Source: CAMLDH01 sp966250375 (lineage in GTDB: Bacteria; Pseudomonadota; Gammaproteobacteria; Burkholderiales; Burkholderiaceae_D). Taken from it: DNA of 50,513 nucleotides. Numbering within the stretch: the stretch's first letter is position 1; each line of letters begins with the position of its first letter. Both the position numbers and the translations under genes were made by a program. Shown piece by piece: positions 1 to 8,168 of the stretch. The notes beneath the pieces were generated by a model, which was not told the DNA's origin, did no database searches, and saw only the letters and a list, made by a program, of their open reading frames with translations. Location: NCBI GenBank assembly GCA_966250375.1, contig CBINHE010000022.1, forward strand, positions 1 to 50,513, in the 5' to 3' direction.

Positions 1-34
1 TCGACTGTCTATTGCCAGCTTGTGCTGGCGCTCC

Positions 35-54
35 GCAGCGCATTGCGCCGCATG
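35..54 (+). repeat. left REP-like inverted repeat of the RAYT gene
   Basis: The 20 bases GCAGCGCATTGCGCCGCATG are the exact reverse complement of positions 511-530. The two copies bracket the transposase gene at 73-507, the usual arrangement for a REP-associated tyrosine transposase and its REP substrate. Confidence 0.8.
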
Positions 55-72
55 CTGTGCTAAATTCCCCCG

Positions 73-507
73 ATGTCCAATTATCGTCGCGCATGGCGCC
101 CTGGCGGCACCTATTTTTTCACCGTGAATCTCTTGTGGGTTGTGCTGCCTGAGCATATGCATTGCGTAATTGAGCTGCCGAAGGGCGATGCTGATTTTGC
201 GGTGCGTTGGCGATTGATTAAAATCCGGTTTTCCAAATCTCTGCCTGCTCAAGAGTGGCGCTCTGCGACACGGCTGCGTCGCGGCGAACGTGGGATTTGG
301 CAACGGCGCTATTGGGAGCATTTGATTCGCGACGACCAGGATTTTGCGGCGCACATGGATTATGTGCATGTCAATCCGCTCAAGCATGGCTTGGTCAAGC
401 GGGTGGGCGATTGGCCTTTTTCGACCTTTCATCATTTAGTGGTGCAAGGTGTGTATCCGGCTGATTGGGCGGGTGGGTTTGAGGATGAAATCGATTATGC
501 TGAGTGA
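73..507 (+). CDS. REP-associated tyrosine transposase (RAYT), internally deleted
   Basis: This 144-residue protein belongs to the single-strand-DNA HUH transposases that act on REP palindromes (IS200/IS605-like Y1 family). The N-terminus (SNYRRAW, GGTYFFTVNL), the HUH motif His28-Met29-His30 (PEHMH) and the C-terminal block with the candidate catalytic Tyr97 (MDYVHVNPLKHGL) are all recognisable. Family members normally carry roughly 30-35 more residues between FFTVNLL and WVVLPEHMH. Here these two segments are joined directly at residues 21-22, so an in-frame internal deletion has removed part of the fold before the HUH strand. The reading frame is open, but the enzyme is probably inactive. 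Exact 20-bp inverted repeats flank the gene, and a decayed copy of its 3' end lies at 2657-2844. Confidence 0.8.
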   Translation: MSNYRRAWRPGGTYFFTVNLLWVVLPEHMHCVIELPKGDADFAVRWRLIKIRFSKSLPAQEWRSATRLRRGERGIWQRRYWEHLIRDDQDFAAHMDYVHVNPLKHGLVKRVGDWPFSTFHHLVVQGVYPADWAGGFEDEIDYAE

Positions 508-510
508 GCG

Positions 511-530
511 CATGCGGCGCAATGCGCTGC
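511..530 (-). repeat. right REP-like inverted repeat of the RAYT gene
   Basis: Exact inverted copy of positions 35-54, starting four bases after the transposase stop codon. A diverged copy with two mismatches sits at 2718-2737. Confidence 0.8.
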
Positions 531-1203
531 GCTTATTGACGCCCTACGAATTGCGTTGAGTGAGCGGTTTCAGCCTTTTTCTGCCAGTCGGGACTGACAG
601 CAAAGCAGCGAAAGCAGACGGTGCCTGCATCTGTTTGACCAACCGAACCCGGACAAGAACGGAAGTTTCAGCCAAGTAGGATTGGCACGGCTTTATGTGC
701 CCCATATGCATCAACTTAAGAATTTTCGAAAGTGAGGGAACCTTTCAAAGCGGGGCAGTTTCAAGCATCCGACTCCGCCAATAAACTAGCGTCGGCACGC
801 GTATTCGGCGCGGATTAACGGCAATGGTTTATGAAACCATCGCCCGTGACCAAGCCAGTATGCAATATTGATGGAGCGGTAACGATTAGAAAAGGAAGGG
901 GAGCGCGCGGTTGTGCTGAGTCCCAGATAAAGATCCGAGTGGTACGATGATAAATGCTTGCAGGCATGCGCACCATGCAGTTGGCAACGACAAAAGAAAT
1001 CAGGGTGTCTGAAGCAGGAATGGCGAATGATCCCGACTGACATATTGCAAACCGGTTTGCAACGCTCTTATTTTCTCCGAATAAAATTGAGGGTTGTCAA
1101 GATGTGGCTCTAGGGATTGCTTAAATTGGACGCACAACAGTTCAAGTAGCGAGTCCGTGGCAAGCGGCTCTTCCCAAATCATAACCTACAGACCACCCTG
1201 ACT
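531..1203. other. intergenic stretch without a convincing gene
   Basis: Positions 531-674 hold the transposase-associated tail that is repeated at 2738-2844. From 675 to 1203 only short minus-strand frames are open, at 786-1043 and 1000-1182. They show no recognisable family, no ribosome-binding site and no consistent codon pattern. The stretch could be decayed coding DNA, but nothing can be assigned. Confidence 0.4.
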
Positions 1204-2463
1204 ATGCGCCCTACACCACGTAAGATCACGCCACGTAAGATCACGCTCCTGCTTTCATCCATCAGCATTGCAATTCTTTTTGTTGCCTGCGGAGGAGGCG
1301 GCGACTCGGGCAGTACAACATCAACCGGCACGTCTACCTCATCGACACCCACTTCAGGGACACCAAGCCAAACTCCGACCGGCCCAACGCTGCTGTCGAT
1401 GGCTGTCGTGGATGGCACTCCCATTGGAACGTCTCAATGGACTAACGGTGATACCCAAAACGGCGGCCAAGGCGCGTCGGCCGGCGGCCTTAACTGCGGC
1501 CGCCCTGGCGCAAGCTATACCTATGCGCACCTCAGCATCTTCCGTAATGGACAGCAGGTGGCCCTGCCGGCTGAAATCGGCTCGGTCAGTCCGTCATCGA
1601 CCAATACGATAGGCTGCTTCTATCCAGTCCGCACCGATGATACTTCCGGCAAGATCCGCTTCGATACCAGCACCGGCGCGACTTACAACCTTGGCCAATT
1701 CTTTGCAGTCTGGGGGCAGCCGCTTTCCGCCTCCAAAGTCGCCGACCTCTCCGAGCAAGTGACTGCCGTGTACATCAATGACGGCAACGGCTTGGTGCCT
1801 TATACCGGCGACCCGGCCAGTCTGCCACTGACCTCGCATCGCGAAATCACGATCGTGCTCGGCACGGCACCATCCCAGATCCCGACTTACCAGTGGAGCG
1901 ACCCGCCGCCGCTGAGCGCAACGCCGGTGGCCATACCCACGCCTAATGGAATCCTAGGCACCGATCAGCCGTGGACGGATGGCGATACTGCCCAAGGTGG
2001 CCAGGGACAGGTGGTGGATGGGCTTGCCTGTGGATCGATGAACGGGGTCCTTCATGTCCATGCCCATCTATCGATCTTCAGCAATGGCGTGCAGCAGCGC
2101 ATCCCCACGAATATCGGCATTCCCAGCTGCATGTATCCTCTGCATACCCACGATGCAACCGGCATTATCCATATCGAGAGCCCAACTTTCCAGCGGATCA
2201 CGCTGGGCCAGTTCTTCGATATTTGGGGCCAGCCGCTGACAGTGACGAATGTCGCAGAGCAGCCGTCGACAATTACGAATGTTGGAGGATTCACCGGCAT
2301 GCCGATCGTGGTCTACATCAATGACAACGGCGACTTGCGCCAGTATATGGGCGACCCGCGCAACATCGAATTGTTTTCGCACCGTGCGATCACGATTCAA
2401 ATTGGTTCACGTTTGCCGGAGATTCAAACCTATACCTGGGGTAATTTCGGCACTTCGGAATAA
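1204..2463 (+). CDS. lipoprotein with two tandem copies of an uncharacterised His-rich domain
   Basis: The 419-residue protein starts with a lipoprotein signal: basic residues 6-12, a hydrophobic core at 15-28 and the lipobox FVAC, with Cys29 as the lipidated residue. A Ser/Thr/Pro-rich linker (31-62) follows. The rest is a tandem duplication, about residues 61-232 and 243-417. Both halves share WT(N/D)GDT, GGQG, HLSIF.NG, LGQFF..WGQPL, YIND and SHR.ITI. The second half carries clustered histidines, HVHAHL (284-289) and CMYPLHTHD (309-317), that resemble a metal-binding site. In the first half these are degraded to TYAHL and CFYPVRTDD. The protein is presumably anchored in the outer membrane facing the periplasm. 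Function is unknown; metal binding by the second half is an inference. The gene stands alone and is followed by a terminator at 2471-2490. Confidence 0.75.
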   Translation: MRPTPRKITPRKITLLLSSISIAILFVACGGGGDSGSTTSTGTSTSSTPTSGTPSQTPTGPTLLSMAVVDGTPIGTSQWTNGDTQNGGQGASAGGLNCGRPGASYTYAHLSIFRNGQQVALPAEIGSVSPSSTNTIGCFYPVRTDDTSGKIRFDTSTGATYNLGQFFAVWGQPLSASKVADLSEQVTAVYINDGNGLVPYTGDPASLPLTSHREITIVLGTAPSQIPTYQWSDPPPLSATPVAIPTPNGILGTDQPWTDGDTAQGGQGQVVDGLACGSMNGVLHVHAHLSIFSNGVQQRIPTNIGIPSCMYPLHTHDATGIIHIESPTFQRITLGQFFDIWGQPLTVTNVAEQPSTITNVGGFTGMPIVVYINDNGDLRQYMGDPRNIELFSHRAITIQIGSRLPEIQTYTWGNFGTSE

Positions 2464-2470
2464 CAGCTGA

Positions 2471-2495
2471 GCCGCCCCAACAGGGGCGGCATTCT
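2471..2495 (+). terminator. rho-independent terminator after the lipoprotein gene
   Basis: GCCGCCCC pairs with GGGGCGGC (2471-2478 with 2483-2490) around an AACA loop, followed by the T-rich ATTCTTT. It lies eight bases after the stop codon. Confidence 0.85.
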
Positions 2496-2656
2496 TTATT
2501 CGCAGGGCTTGTAACGGCAGCCCAATTTATTTCTTCTTATAGGCCGCTTAATTTTTTGCTAGCGCCATTCTTTTCTCATGGTTAGGCTTACCGTGCCTCT
2601 TTATTTGGGTGAGCCAAAGTCATTGCTTGTTCATAGGTCAAATCATGCCGCCATGC

Positions 2657-2844
2657 GGTGTATCCGGCTGACTGGGCGGATGGGTTTGAGGATGAGACCG
2701 ATTATGCTGAGTGAGCGCATACGGCGCAATGCACTGCGCTTATTGACGCCCTACGAATTGCGTTGAGTGACCGGTTTCAGTCTGAGCAAACGGTGACTGC
2801 ATCTGTTTGACCAACCGAACCCAACCCAAGAGCGGAAGTTTCAG
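2657..2844 (+). repeat. decayed copy of the RAYT 3' end and flank
   Basis: This stretch matches about 449-674: the last codons of the transposase (TATCCGGCTGA.TGGGCGG...GAGTGA), the REP-like motif (2718-2737) and the downstream ATCTGTTTGACCAACCGAAC block. It carries scattered substitutions and lacks about 40 bases present in the first copy. It is a direct repeat, so the lipoprotein gene lies between two copies of the same transposase-associated sequence. Confidence 0.8.
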
Positions 2845-3128
2845 AGCGTAGCCTCGTGAGCCCTGAACTTGAAGATGAGTATGATGCGACAGGAAGCATC
2901 GCTTGATGCGCAAGAGCAGATCGCCAAGTCACTGCTGGTGGGACTTGCACTTTCTACTCGTTTGGGTTTCCTACTCCCCCGCGATATAATCGTGGCCGGA
3001 TGTACACCATGAAATGGTCGCCGAAAGTGGCTCAGATTCGCTAGAGCACGTCCAAAACGAGTGTTCATGTGGATAACAGCGTGAACCGCTAGTCGCCCTG
3101 CTTTTTTCGATTTTGATTGCACCTGCCT
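2845..3128. other. upstream region of the motor-like operon
   Basis: No gene is supported here. The stretch separates the transposase remnant from the four-gene operon and contains one promoter-like sequence at 2962-2990. Confidence 0.4.
2962..2990 (+). promoter_or_regulatory. possible sigma-70 promoter of the four-gene operon
   Basis: TTGGGT (2962-2967) and a perfect TATAAT (2985-2990) are separated by 17 bases. This lies about 140 bases before the first start codon of the operon. The -35 is poor, so this is a candidate only. Confidence 0.35.
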
Positions 3129-3905
3129 ATGACGCGAGTGTTACCGCGCACAAATCTCCACAGTTCCAAACTCATTCGTTGTCTCGTTGACCTGGCCATT
3201 GTGGAGGGTGTCGAGCCCGAGAATGCGTTTGCAGAAAAACTGGGCCAGTGGATTCATTTTACCGACGCAATCACCCTGTCTGCTGTGCACAACGACAGTA
3301 TTGCAAGCCTGCCAAAAATGCAGCCCAAAATACAGCCCGACTTGCAATTCGCCGCGCGTGCTGCCGCCGGTATCGAATTCGACCGGATACAGGCTAGCTT
3401 GATGAATTCGATCATGAAGAGTTTCTCGCCCAACTTGGGCAAGACACATATACAGTTGCCAACACCAACATTCGAGCTACCGATGGACCTCGCGGCGGCT
3501 TACGCGCCGTATCGTCGGTTCTATGATGCGCATCAACGCGACATGGCATTGAGCATTCAGCCCCTGCGGGTCAATGTCCGGGAAGCGCTTGCGAAGGCGT
3601 CACCAAGGCTCAAGAAACTTGCCGACCTGGACGCGGCGCTCGAGAAGATATTGCGCGAGCGCGAGAGCAAATTGCTCGCGGCGGTGCCGGCACTTCTCAA
3701 AAAACGTTTTGAGCAATTGTTCAAAGCACATCAGCAGATGTTTGCTGATACTCAGCAAGCAGACAACCCTGCCGGTTGGATGCAAGCGGGAGCCTGGCTG
3801 GCGCGCTTTTGCAATGATATGCAAACACTGCTGCTGGCTGAATTAGAGCTTCGCTTGCAACCGACGGTGGGACTCATTGAAGCATTCAAACAAGATACGC
3901 AATGA
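3129..3905 (+). CDS. DUF3348 family protein, first gene of a motor-like operon
   Basis: A 258-residue soluble protein with the look of the DUF3348 family: a short basic N-terminus (TRVLPRTNLHSSKLIRCLVDL), then a helical body and a C-terminal half rich in Arg, Lys and Gln. Residues about 155-230 are likely amphipathic helices. There is no signal peptide or membrane segment, so it should be cytoplasmic. I chose ATG 3129 over the in-frame TTG at 3117 because family members start with a short stretch before the R.....LVR-like motif. The stop overlaps the next start by four bases (ATGA at 3902-3905), which implies translational coupling. The fixed order DUF3348-DUF802-OmpA-DUF2894 is known from many Burkholderiales. 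The function is unknown; a cytoplasmic partner of the membrane motor is an inference. Confidence 0.8.
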   Translation: MTRVLPRTNLHSSKLIRCLVDLAIVEGVEPENAFAEKLGQWIHFTDAITLSAVHNDSIASLPKMQPKIQPDLQFAARAAAGIEFDRIQASLMNSIMKSFSPNLGKTHIQLPTPTFELPMDLAAAYAPYRRFYDAHQRDMALSIQPLRVNVREALAKASPRLKKLADLDAALEKILRERESKLLAAVPALLKKRFEQLFKAHQQMFADTQQADNPAGWMQAGAWLARFCNDMQTLLLAELELRLQPTVGLIEAFKQDTQ

Positions 3906-6094
3906 TTAAAAAATTAAATAAGCATTTATTTACAGCCGCCTTCTTCTTGGGCGCACTTGGAGTCGTTTGGGTGGGTGTCGGATTTATCGACTCCAGTTTT
4001 CTGGCAATGGCGATGACGACCATTATTGGCGCGGTCTATGTGTTTGGCGCGCTCGAACTGCGTCAGTTTCGTCAGGCCAGCGCTACATTGGCCACGGCGC
4101 TGGCGGCGATTCCTGAAAACCTCACAGACCTCGGTGACTGGTTAGTCGGCGTGCATGCTTCACTTCACAATCCCGTGCGTTTGCGCATCGAGGGCGAACG
4201 TGTCGGCTTGCCCGGCCCTGCCCTCACGCCGTATCTGGTCGGGCTGCTGGTGATGTTGGGGATGCTCGGTACGTTTCTGGGCATGGTCGTCACTCTCAAA
4301 GGTGCAGTCTTTGCATTGGAAAAAACGACCGATCTTCAGGCGATCCGCTCTGCACTTGCGGTGCCGGTCAAGGGATTGGGGCTGGCGTTTGGCACCTCCG
4401 TGGCAGGGGTTGCCGCATCTGCGATGCTGGGCTTGATGTCGGCACTCAGCCGACGCGACAGAATGCTGACAGCGCAACTGCTGGACACCAAAATTGCCAC
4501 GGTATTGCGCCGTTTTTCACTCACACATCAGCGTCAGGAAACCTTCAAGGCGCTGCAGTTGCAATCTCAGGCATTGCCTCTCGTAGTCGATAAATTGCAG
4601 GCGATGATGGCGCAGATGGAGGGCATGAACCAACAGCTGGGTCAACAATTAAGCCAGCGCCTGCTCAACAATCAAGAGGACTTTCACAGCAATGTCAAAA
4701 GCGTGTATACCGATCTGGCATGCGCAGTAGGCAAATCCCTGCGCGAGAGCTTGAGCCAAAGCGCGCATGCTGCAGGCGAAAGCATCAAACCCGTGGTCGA
4801 GGCTGCGATGAGCGGGATAGCACGTGAAGCGAAGTTGATGCACGAACGCATGGCCGATACAGTGCAGATGCAACTCGACGGGCTTTCTGCGCGGTTCAGC
4901 GTTACCGCCACCACCGTGGCCGATACCTGGACGGCGGCACTCAGCAGCCACGAACAGGCAAGTAACAACATCGTCACCAGTGTGGGCCGCTCACTGGATG
5001 CATTCAACGAAACATTCGAGCAGCGTTCAGGCGCCCTCGTGGCCACAGTTGGCGAGGCCTACGCTAGTCTGCAGACCGATCAGGCAGAGCGCGACATACA
5101 GCGACAGCAGGCGTGGACGCAGTCGTTGGAAGCAATGGCGGCCGCGCTCACTCACGAATTACAACAAACGGGCGCGCAAACGCTTTCTCAGCAGCGGGAA
5201 ATCTGCGACACACTGACCCAGACTGCACAAGGCATCACCGAACATGTGCAGACCAGCGCCAGTAATACGCTAGTCGAAACAACGCGCTTGATCACTTGTG
5301 CTGAAGAATTGATGCGCTCCCGCATCGCCTCTGAAGCACACTGGATCGAACAGCATCGCGAACGCATGGACCAACTGGCCAGCCTGTTGCGCACCGAGCT
5401 CGGCGCTCTCAAAGATGAAGAAGCCTTGCGTGGCATGGCAGCGGTTGAACGGTTGGCCCAATTGCAAACTGCGCTGACAAGTCATTTGACAACGCTGGGC
5501 ACCGCGCTGGAAGAACCGATCACGCGGCTCATCGAAACGGCCTCGGAAGCGCCACGCGCTGCGGCAGAAGTGATTGCGCAATTACGCCAGGAAATCTCCA
5601 GCAGTGTTGCGCGCGACAACGAACTGCTTCTTGAACGCAGCCGCATCATGGAAACACTCAATGCACTGCTCAATGCGATCAATCATGCTTCCCTTGAACA
5701 GCGCTCCGTGATCGATTCCCTGGTGGCCTCCTCCGCGGTGGCGCTCAACGCTGCCGGCAGCGCGTTTTCAGACAATGTTGCCACCGAAGCCGCCAAACTC
5801 TCCGACATTGCCGCACACGTTACCAGCAGCGCTGTCGAAGTATCGAGCCTCTCCGAAGCCTTTGGTTTTGCTGTGCACTCGTTCAATGAGGCCAATGAAA
5901 AGCTGATCGCCAACCTGCAGCGCATTGAAGGCGCAATGGACAAATCCATGTCGAGAAGCGACGAACAGCTCGCTTATTACGTGGCCCAGGCACGTGAAAT
6001 CATTGACCTCTCCATGATGTCGCAAAAAGAAATCTTTGAAGAGCTGCGCCAACTCCCGGCAAAGCAAGCTTTGTTTGCCGAAGAGGTCAAGTAA
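3902..6094 (+). CDS. DUF802 protein: MotA/TolQ/ZorA-like membrane protein with a very long helical tail
   Basis: This 730-residue inner-membrane protein has two N-terminal membrane helices (about 10-28 and 33-52) and a second pair (about 108-134 and 153-182). The second pair has the Gly-rich pattern GMLGTFLGMVVTLKG and GLAFGTSVAGVAASAMLG, typical of TolQ/ExbB/MotA/ZorA stators. From residue 190 to the end it is predicted helical, rich in Ala, Gln, Glu and Thr, with repeating segments such as LTHELQQTGAQTLSQQREICDTLTQTAQG that fit DUF802 repeats. The tail resembles methyl-accepting or ZorA-type cytoplasmic stalks. Its start overlaps the previous gene by four bases, and its TAATG overlaps the OmpA-like partner by one. 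By analogy it should form the ion-channel ring around the MotB-like dimer, with the tail projecting into the cytoplasm. No function has been assigned to this family. Confidence 0.85.
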   Translation: MIKKLNKHLFTAAFFLGALGVVWVGVGFIDSSFLAMAMTTIIGAVYVFGALELRQFRQASATLATALAAIPENLTDLGDWLVGVHASLHNPVRLRIEGERVGLPGPALTPYLVGLLVMLGMLGTFLGMVVTLKGAVFALEKTTDLQAIRSALAVPVKGLGLAFGTSVAGVAASAMLGLMSALSRRDRMLTAQLLDTKIATVLRRFSLTHQRQETFKALQLQSQALPLVVDKLQAMMAQMEGMNQQLGQQLSQRLLNNQEDFHSNVKSVYTDLACAVGKSLRESLSQSAHAAGESIKPVVEAAMSGIAREAKLMHERMADTVQMQLDGLSARFSVTATTVADTWTAALSSHEQASNNIVTSVGRSLDAFNETFEQRSGALVATVGEAYASLQTDQAERDIQRQQAWTQSLEAMAAALTHELQQTGAQTLSQQREICDTLTQTAQGITEHVQTSASNTLVETTRLITCAEELMRSRIASEAHWIEQHRERMDQLASLLRTELGALKDEEALRGMAAVERLAQLQTALTSHLTTLGTALEEPITRLIETASEAPRAAAEVIAQLRQEISSSVARDNELLLERSRIMETLNALLNAINHASLEQRSVIDSLVASSAVALNAAGSAFSDNVATEAAKLSDIAAHVTSSAVEVSSLSEAFGFAVHSFNEANEKLIANLQRIEGAMDKSMSRSDEQLAYYVAQAREIIDLSMMSQKEIFEELRQLPAKQALFAEEVK

Positions 6095-6744
6095 TGAATG
6101 ACAGCGTGGATGACAGTGACGCAGGTGTTGAGCACACCGCGCCGGTCTGGGCCGCTTTTGGCGACTTGATGTCAGGCTTGCTGGGCGCTTTTGTGCTGCT
6201 ATTGGTTGGCGTGGTGGCCGTCCAAATGGAATTAACATCACATCTGCAAGACGAAGTGAAAAAGCGCCAGATCGAAGAGCAGCGCCGCATGAGCCTGGAA
6301 AAAGCCCTGGCGATTCCGCTGGCCACGGGGCGCATCACCTTGAACAACGGGCGCATTGGCATCAGTGGCCAAGTACTGTTCGCGCTCAATTCGGATCAGT
6401 TGCAACCTGAAGGGCGGCAACTATTAAATAGTCTGGTCACACCGCTGCGGGCTTATCTGACGGCACGTGATGAACTGCTCATGGTGAGCGGGTTTACCGA
6501 TGACAAGTCCATACGAGGCGGCCGCTTCGCTGACAATTGGGAATTATCGGCCCAGCGCGCTTTGACAGTCACCCGTACCTTGATCGACGACGGGATGCCA
6601 TCTTCCATGGTATTTGCGGCAGCCTTTGGTTCCGAGCAGCCGGTAGGACCCAATACCGATGACGCCGCGCGTGCGCAAAACCGGCGGGTGGAAATGGCGC
6701 CCGTGCCGAAAACCCCCAATGCCAAAATGCCGCCTCATGGATGA
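6094..6744 (+). CDS. MotB/ZorB-like OmpA-domain protein
   Basis: A 216-residue protein with a single N-terminal membrane helix (about 25-45) preceded by W19..FGDLMSGLL. Asp24 sits where MotB carries its proton-binding Asp and ZorB has its DLM motif. A short coiled linker (48-72, LQDEVKKRQIEEQRR) leads to an OmpA-like peptidoglycan-binding domain (about 93-203). That domain has GFTDD (133-137), NWELSAQRA (148-156) and the final ARAQNRRVE (192-200), where the conserved Asp and Arg bind diaminopimelate. The start codon overlaps the DUF802 stop (TAATG), and its own end overlaps the next gene by eight bases. Together with the DUF802 protein it has the parts of a peptidoglycan-anchored, ion-driven motor. 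Its ZorB resemblance is at the level of fold and motif only. Confidence 0.85.
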   Translation: MNDSVDDSDAGVEHTAPVWAAFGDLMSGLLGAFVLLLVGVVAVQMELTSHLQDEVKKRQIEEQRRMSLEKALAIPLATGRITLNNGRIGISGQVLFALNSDQLQPEGRQLLNSLVTPLRAYLTARDELLMVSGFTDDKSIRGGRFADNWELSAQRALTVTRTLIDDGMPSSMVFAAAFGSEQPVGPNTDDAARAQNRRVEMAPVPKTPNAKMPPHG

Positions 6745-7480
6745 GTCGGATCACAGAGAAATCGCGGATGCGCCACTAGATTCATCCCCTGATTTCAACG
6801 CGCTGATCGCATCCCTGCGCACGGCAGGCGCGGACCAGTTTGACCCCGTGCGCTTGCACTATATTGAAGTGCTGGCCAAACGCGCAATAGCGCATCAGGG
6901 AAGCGTCAAACGCATGCTCGACGCCAAGCTGGCGCAAGCGCTGGCGGCGCTTAAAGAACGCTTTGATCAAGCGCAATGCGATGCCAAGGAAACCATCGCC
7001 CGAAGTGTGTCGCAATATCCGCATGCGGCCAACGATCTGCAGCGGCTCTTTGTCGCCGGTGATTTCAAAGGATTACGACGATTTATCGCCGCCCTGAAGA
7101 CCAGCGAACAATGCGCATCTTTGGGCGCGCTGGTGCGCCAACTTGAGCAACATTCTCCGGAAATTGCTGATGCGCGTTTGGAGGGAAATGCCGGATCGCG
7201 TTCCGAACTGAAGACCATACGGAATTTCAGAAATACCTGGTCAAAACTGAGCGCTGACAAACAGGTGGCACAGGCACTTGAGCAAGCCCCAAAGAATGCC
7301 GGACCGATTAATTCTCACATGCTGGTGCTGCGCTCACTGGCATTGATGCGCGATATCTCACCCGATTATCTCAACCGGTTTATGTCTTACGCAGATACCT
7401 TGTTATGTCTCGATCAATGCGAGAAAGAAAAGCCGGGCAATCCAAAAAAGCATCAGGTGGTGAGGGCTGCGAAAAAATAA
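6737..7480 (+). CDS. DUF2894 family protein, last gene of the motor-like operon
   Basis: A 247-residue soluble protein matching DUF2894. The N-terminal third has FDPVRLHYIEVLAKRA; the conserved C-terminal block (about 155-235) has FRNTWSKLSADKQVAQAL, APKNAGPINSHMLVLRSL and ISPDYLNRFMSYADTLL. A frame open from 6659 would give 26 extra residues, but ATG 6737 gives a sensible eight-base overlap with the OmpA gene and the family's usual acidic start (MDESDHREIAD). There is no signal peptide or membrane helix. The acidic N-terminus and helical C-terminus suggest an adaptor. The function is unknown; membership in this operon is the main clue to its role. No terminator is visible directly after the gene. 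Confidence 0.8.
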   Translation: MDESDHREIADAPLDSSPDFNALIASLRTAGADQFDPVRLHYIEVLAKRAIAHQGSVKRMLDAKLAQALAALKERFDQAQCDAKETIARSVSQYPHAANDLQRLFVAGDFKGLRRFIAALKTSEQCASLGALVRQLEQHSPEIADARLEGNAGSRSELKTIRNFRNTWSKLSADKQVAQALEQAPKNAGPINSHMLVLRSLALMRDISPDYLNRFMSYADTLLCLDQCEKEKPGNPKKHQVVRAAKK

Positions 7481-7652
7481 ATTGCCGTTATGGCCGATTC
7501 CTTCATGCCACGCTTTTCGCCTTGACACCGTACAGACTCGCCTTTGTTGTTGACTCTCTGCCGCAACGATGCGCCATCGCCGTTCAGTCCGATTGGCTGC
7601 GCCACGCAATCCGTTTGAAGCTCTCAGTCATCGTCTCGTGAGACCTCGCCTC

Positions 7653-7853
7653 TCACCACCTTCTATCCGCCGGCTTTACTGCTCCAGCCCAATCCTGCAT
7701 GCGCGCTGCGCTCAGGTGACCGTGATTCGAACAAACTCCATCTACTAGGGGCGGTTGCCTATTGCAACCAGTCCAGCTTCCCTTCGACAATTCCAGTGCG
7801 ACTGCCAAAACGGCTTCGCCCGGCGTAAAGTTCTTGCGTTGAGTCGGTTGCAT
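7653..7853 (-). pseudogene. possible N-terminal remnant of an IS110-family transposase
   Basis: The minus-strand frame begins QPTQRKNFTPGEAVLAVAL followed by ELSKGSW. This resembles the first strand of IS110-type transposases, where the pattern is a hydrophobic run, the acidic residue of the DEDD site and an L(S/G)..SW motif. After about 27 residues the similarity ends and the rest of the enzyme is missing. Call it a remnant only; a chance match in a short frame remains possible. Confidence 0.35.
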
Positions 7854-8102
7854 TGCGTTCTCCTTGAATGGTTGTTTGCACTTCCATTTTAGGAATCAAT
7901 TTGCTTCCGGCTCTTCTTTTTTAAATCATAGGATCTACTTGGCTACCTTCCATTAAAGAGAAAACCGCTTCAGAGAAGGGGGCGCATTCGTGCGAGAAGG
8001 GATGCAGTGCTAAGCGTGACGCGCCTGACATTCGGCCGGCTCTCGGGACTGCGCGCCCTCTAAAAAGACCCCGAACAGGTTCTAAAAGAAAGCAGGCCAA
8101 AC

Positions 8103-8131
8103 GGAACTATCACCGGGCGGACACCCACTCA
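8103..8131 (+). promoter_or_regulatory. hrp-box-like promoter (HrpL type)
   Basis: GGAACT (8103-8108), 16 bases, then CCACTCA (8125-8131) matches the HrpL consensus GGAACC-N15/16-CCACNNA with one mismatch. It ends 37 bases before ATG 8169, the right distance for a hrp-regulated effector. The motif is short enough to occur by chance, so weight comes from its position and from the N-terminus of the protein. Confidence 0.5.
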
Positions 8132-8168
8132 TCGCCATGGGCAAGCACCAATTCTTGCTTTTTCAATA

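Larger units (their letters stand above)
7481..8168. other. intergenic region between the motor operon and the large effector-like gene
   Basis: The region holds a probable transposase remnant (7653-7853, minus) and a hrp-box-like promoter (8103-8131). Nothing else can be supported. Short open frames such as 7405-7641 look non-coding. Confidence 0.4.

Noticed and set aside
786..1182. Two short minus-strand frames
   Set aside because: No family, no ribosome-binding site and no continuity between them.
3117..3128. TTG start of the DUF3348 gene
   Set aside because: ATG 3129 is a stronger codon and gives the family's usual N-terminus.
3902..7480. Zorya defence system
   Set aside because: ZorA/ZorB-like proteins are present, but ZorC, ZorD or ZorE are absent and the flanking genes are DUF3348 and DUF2894, which are not Zorya parts. 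Only the motor architecture is shared.
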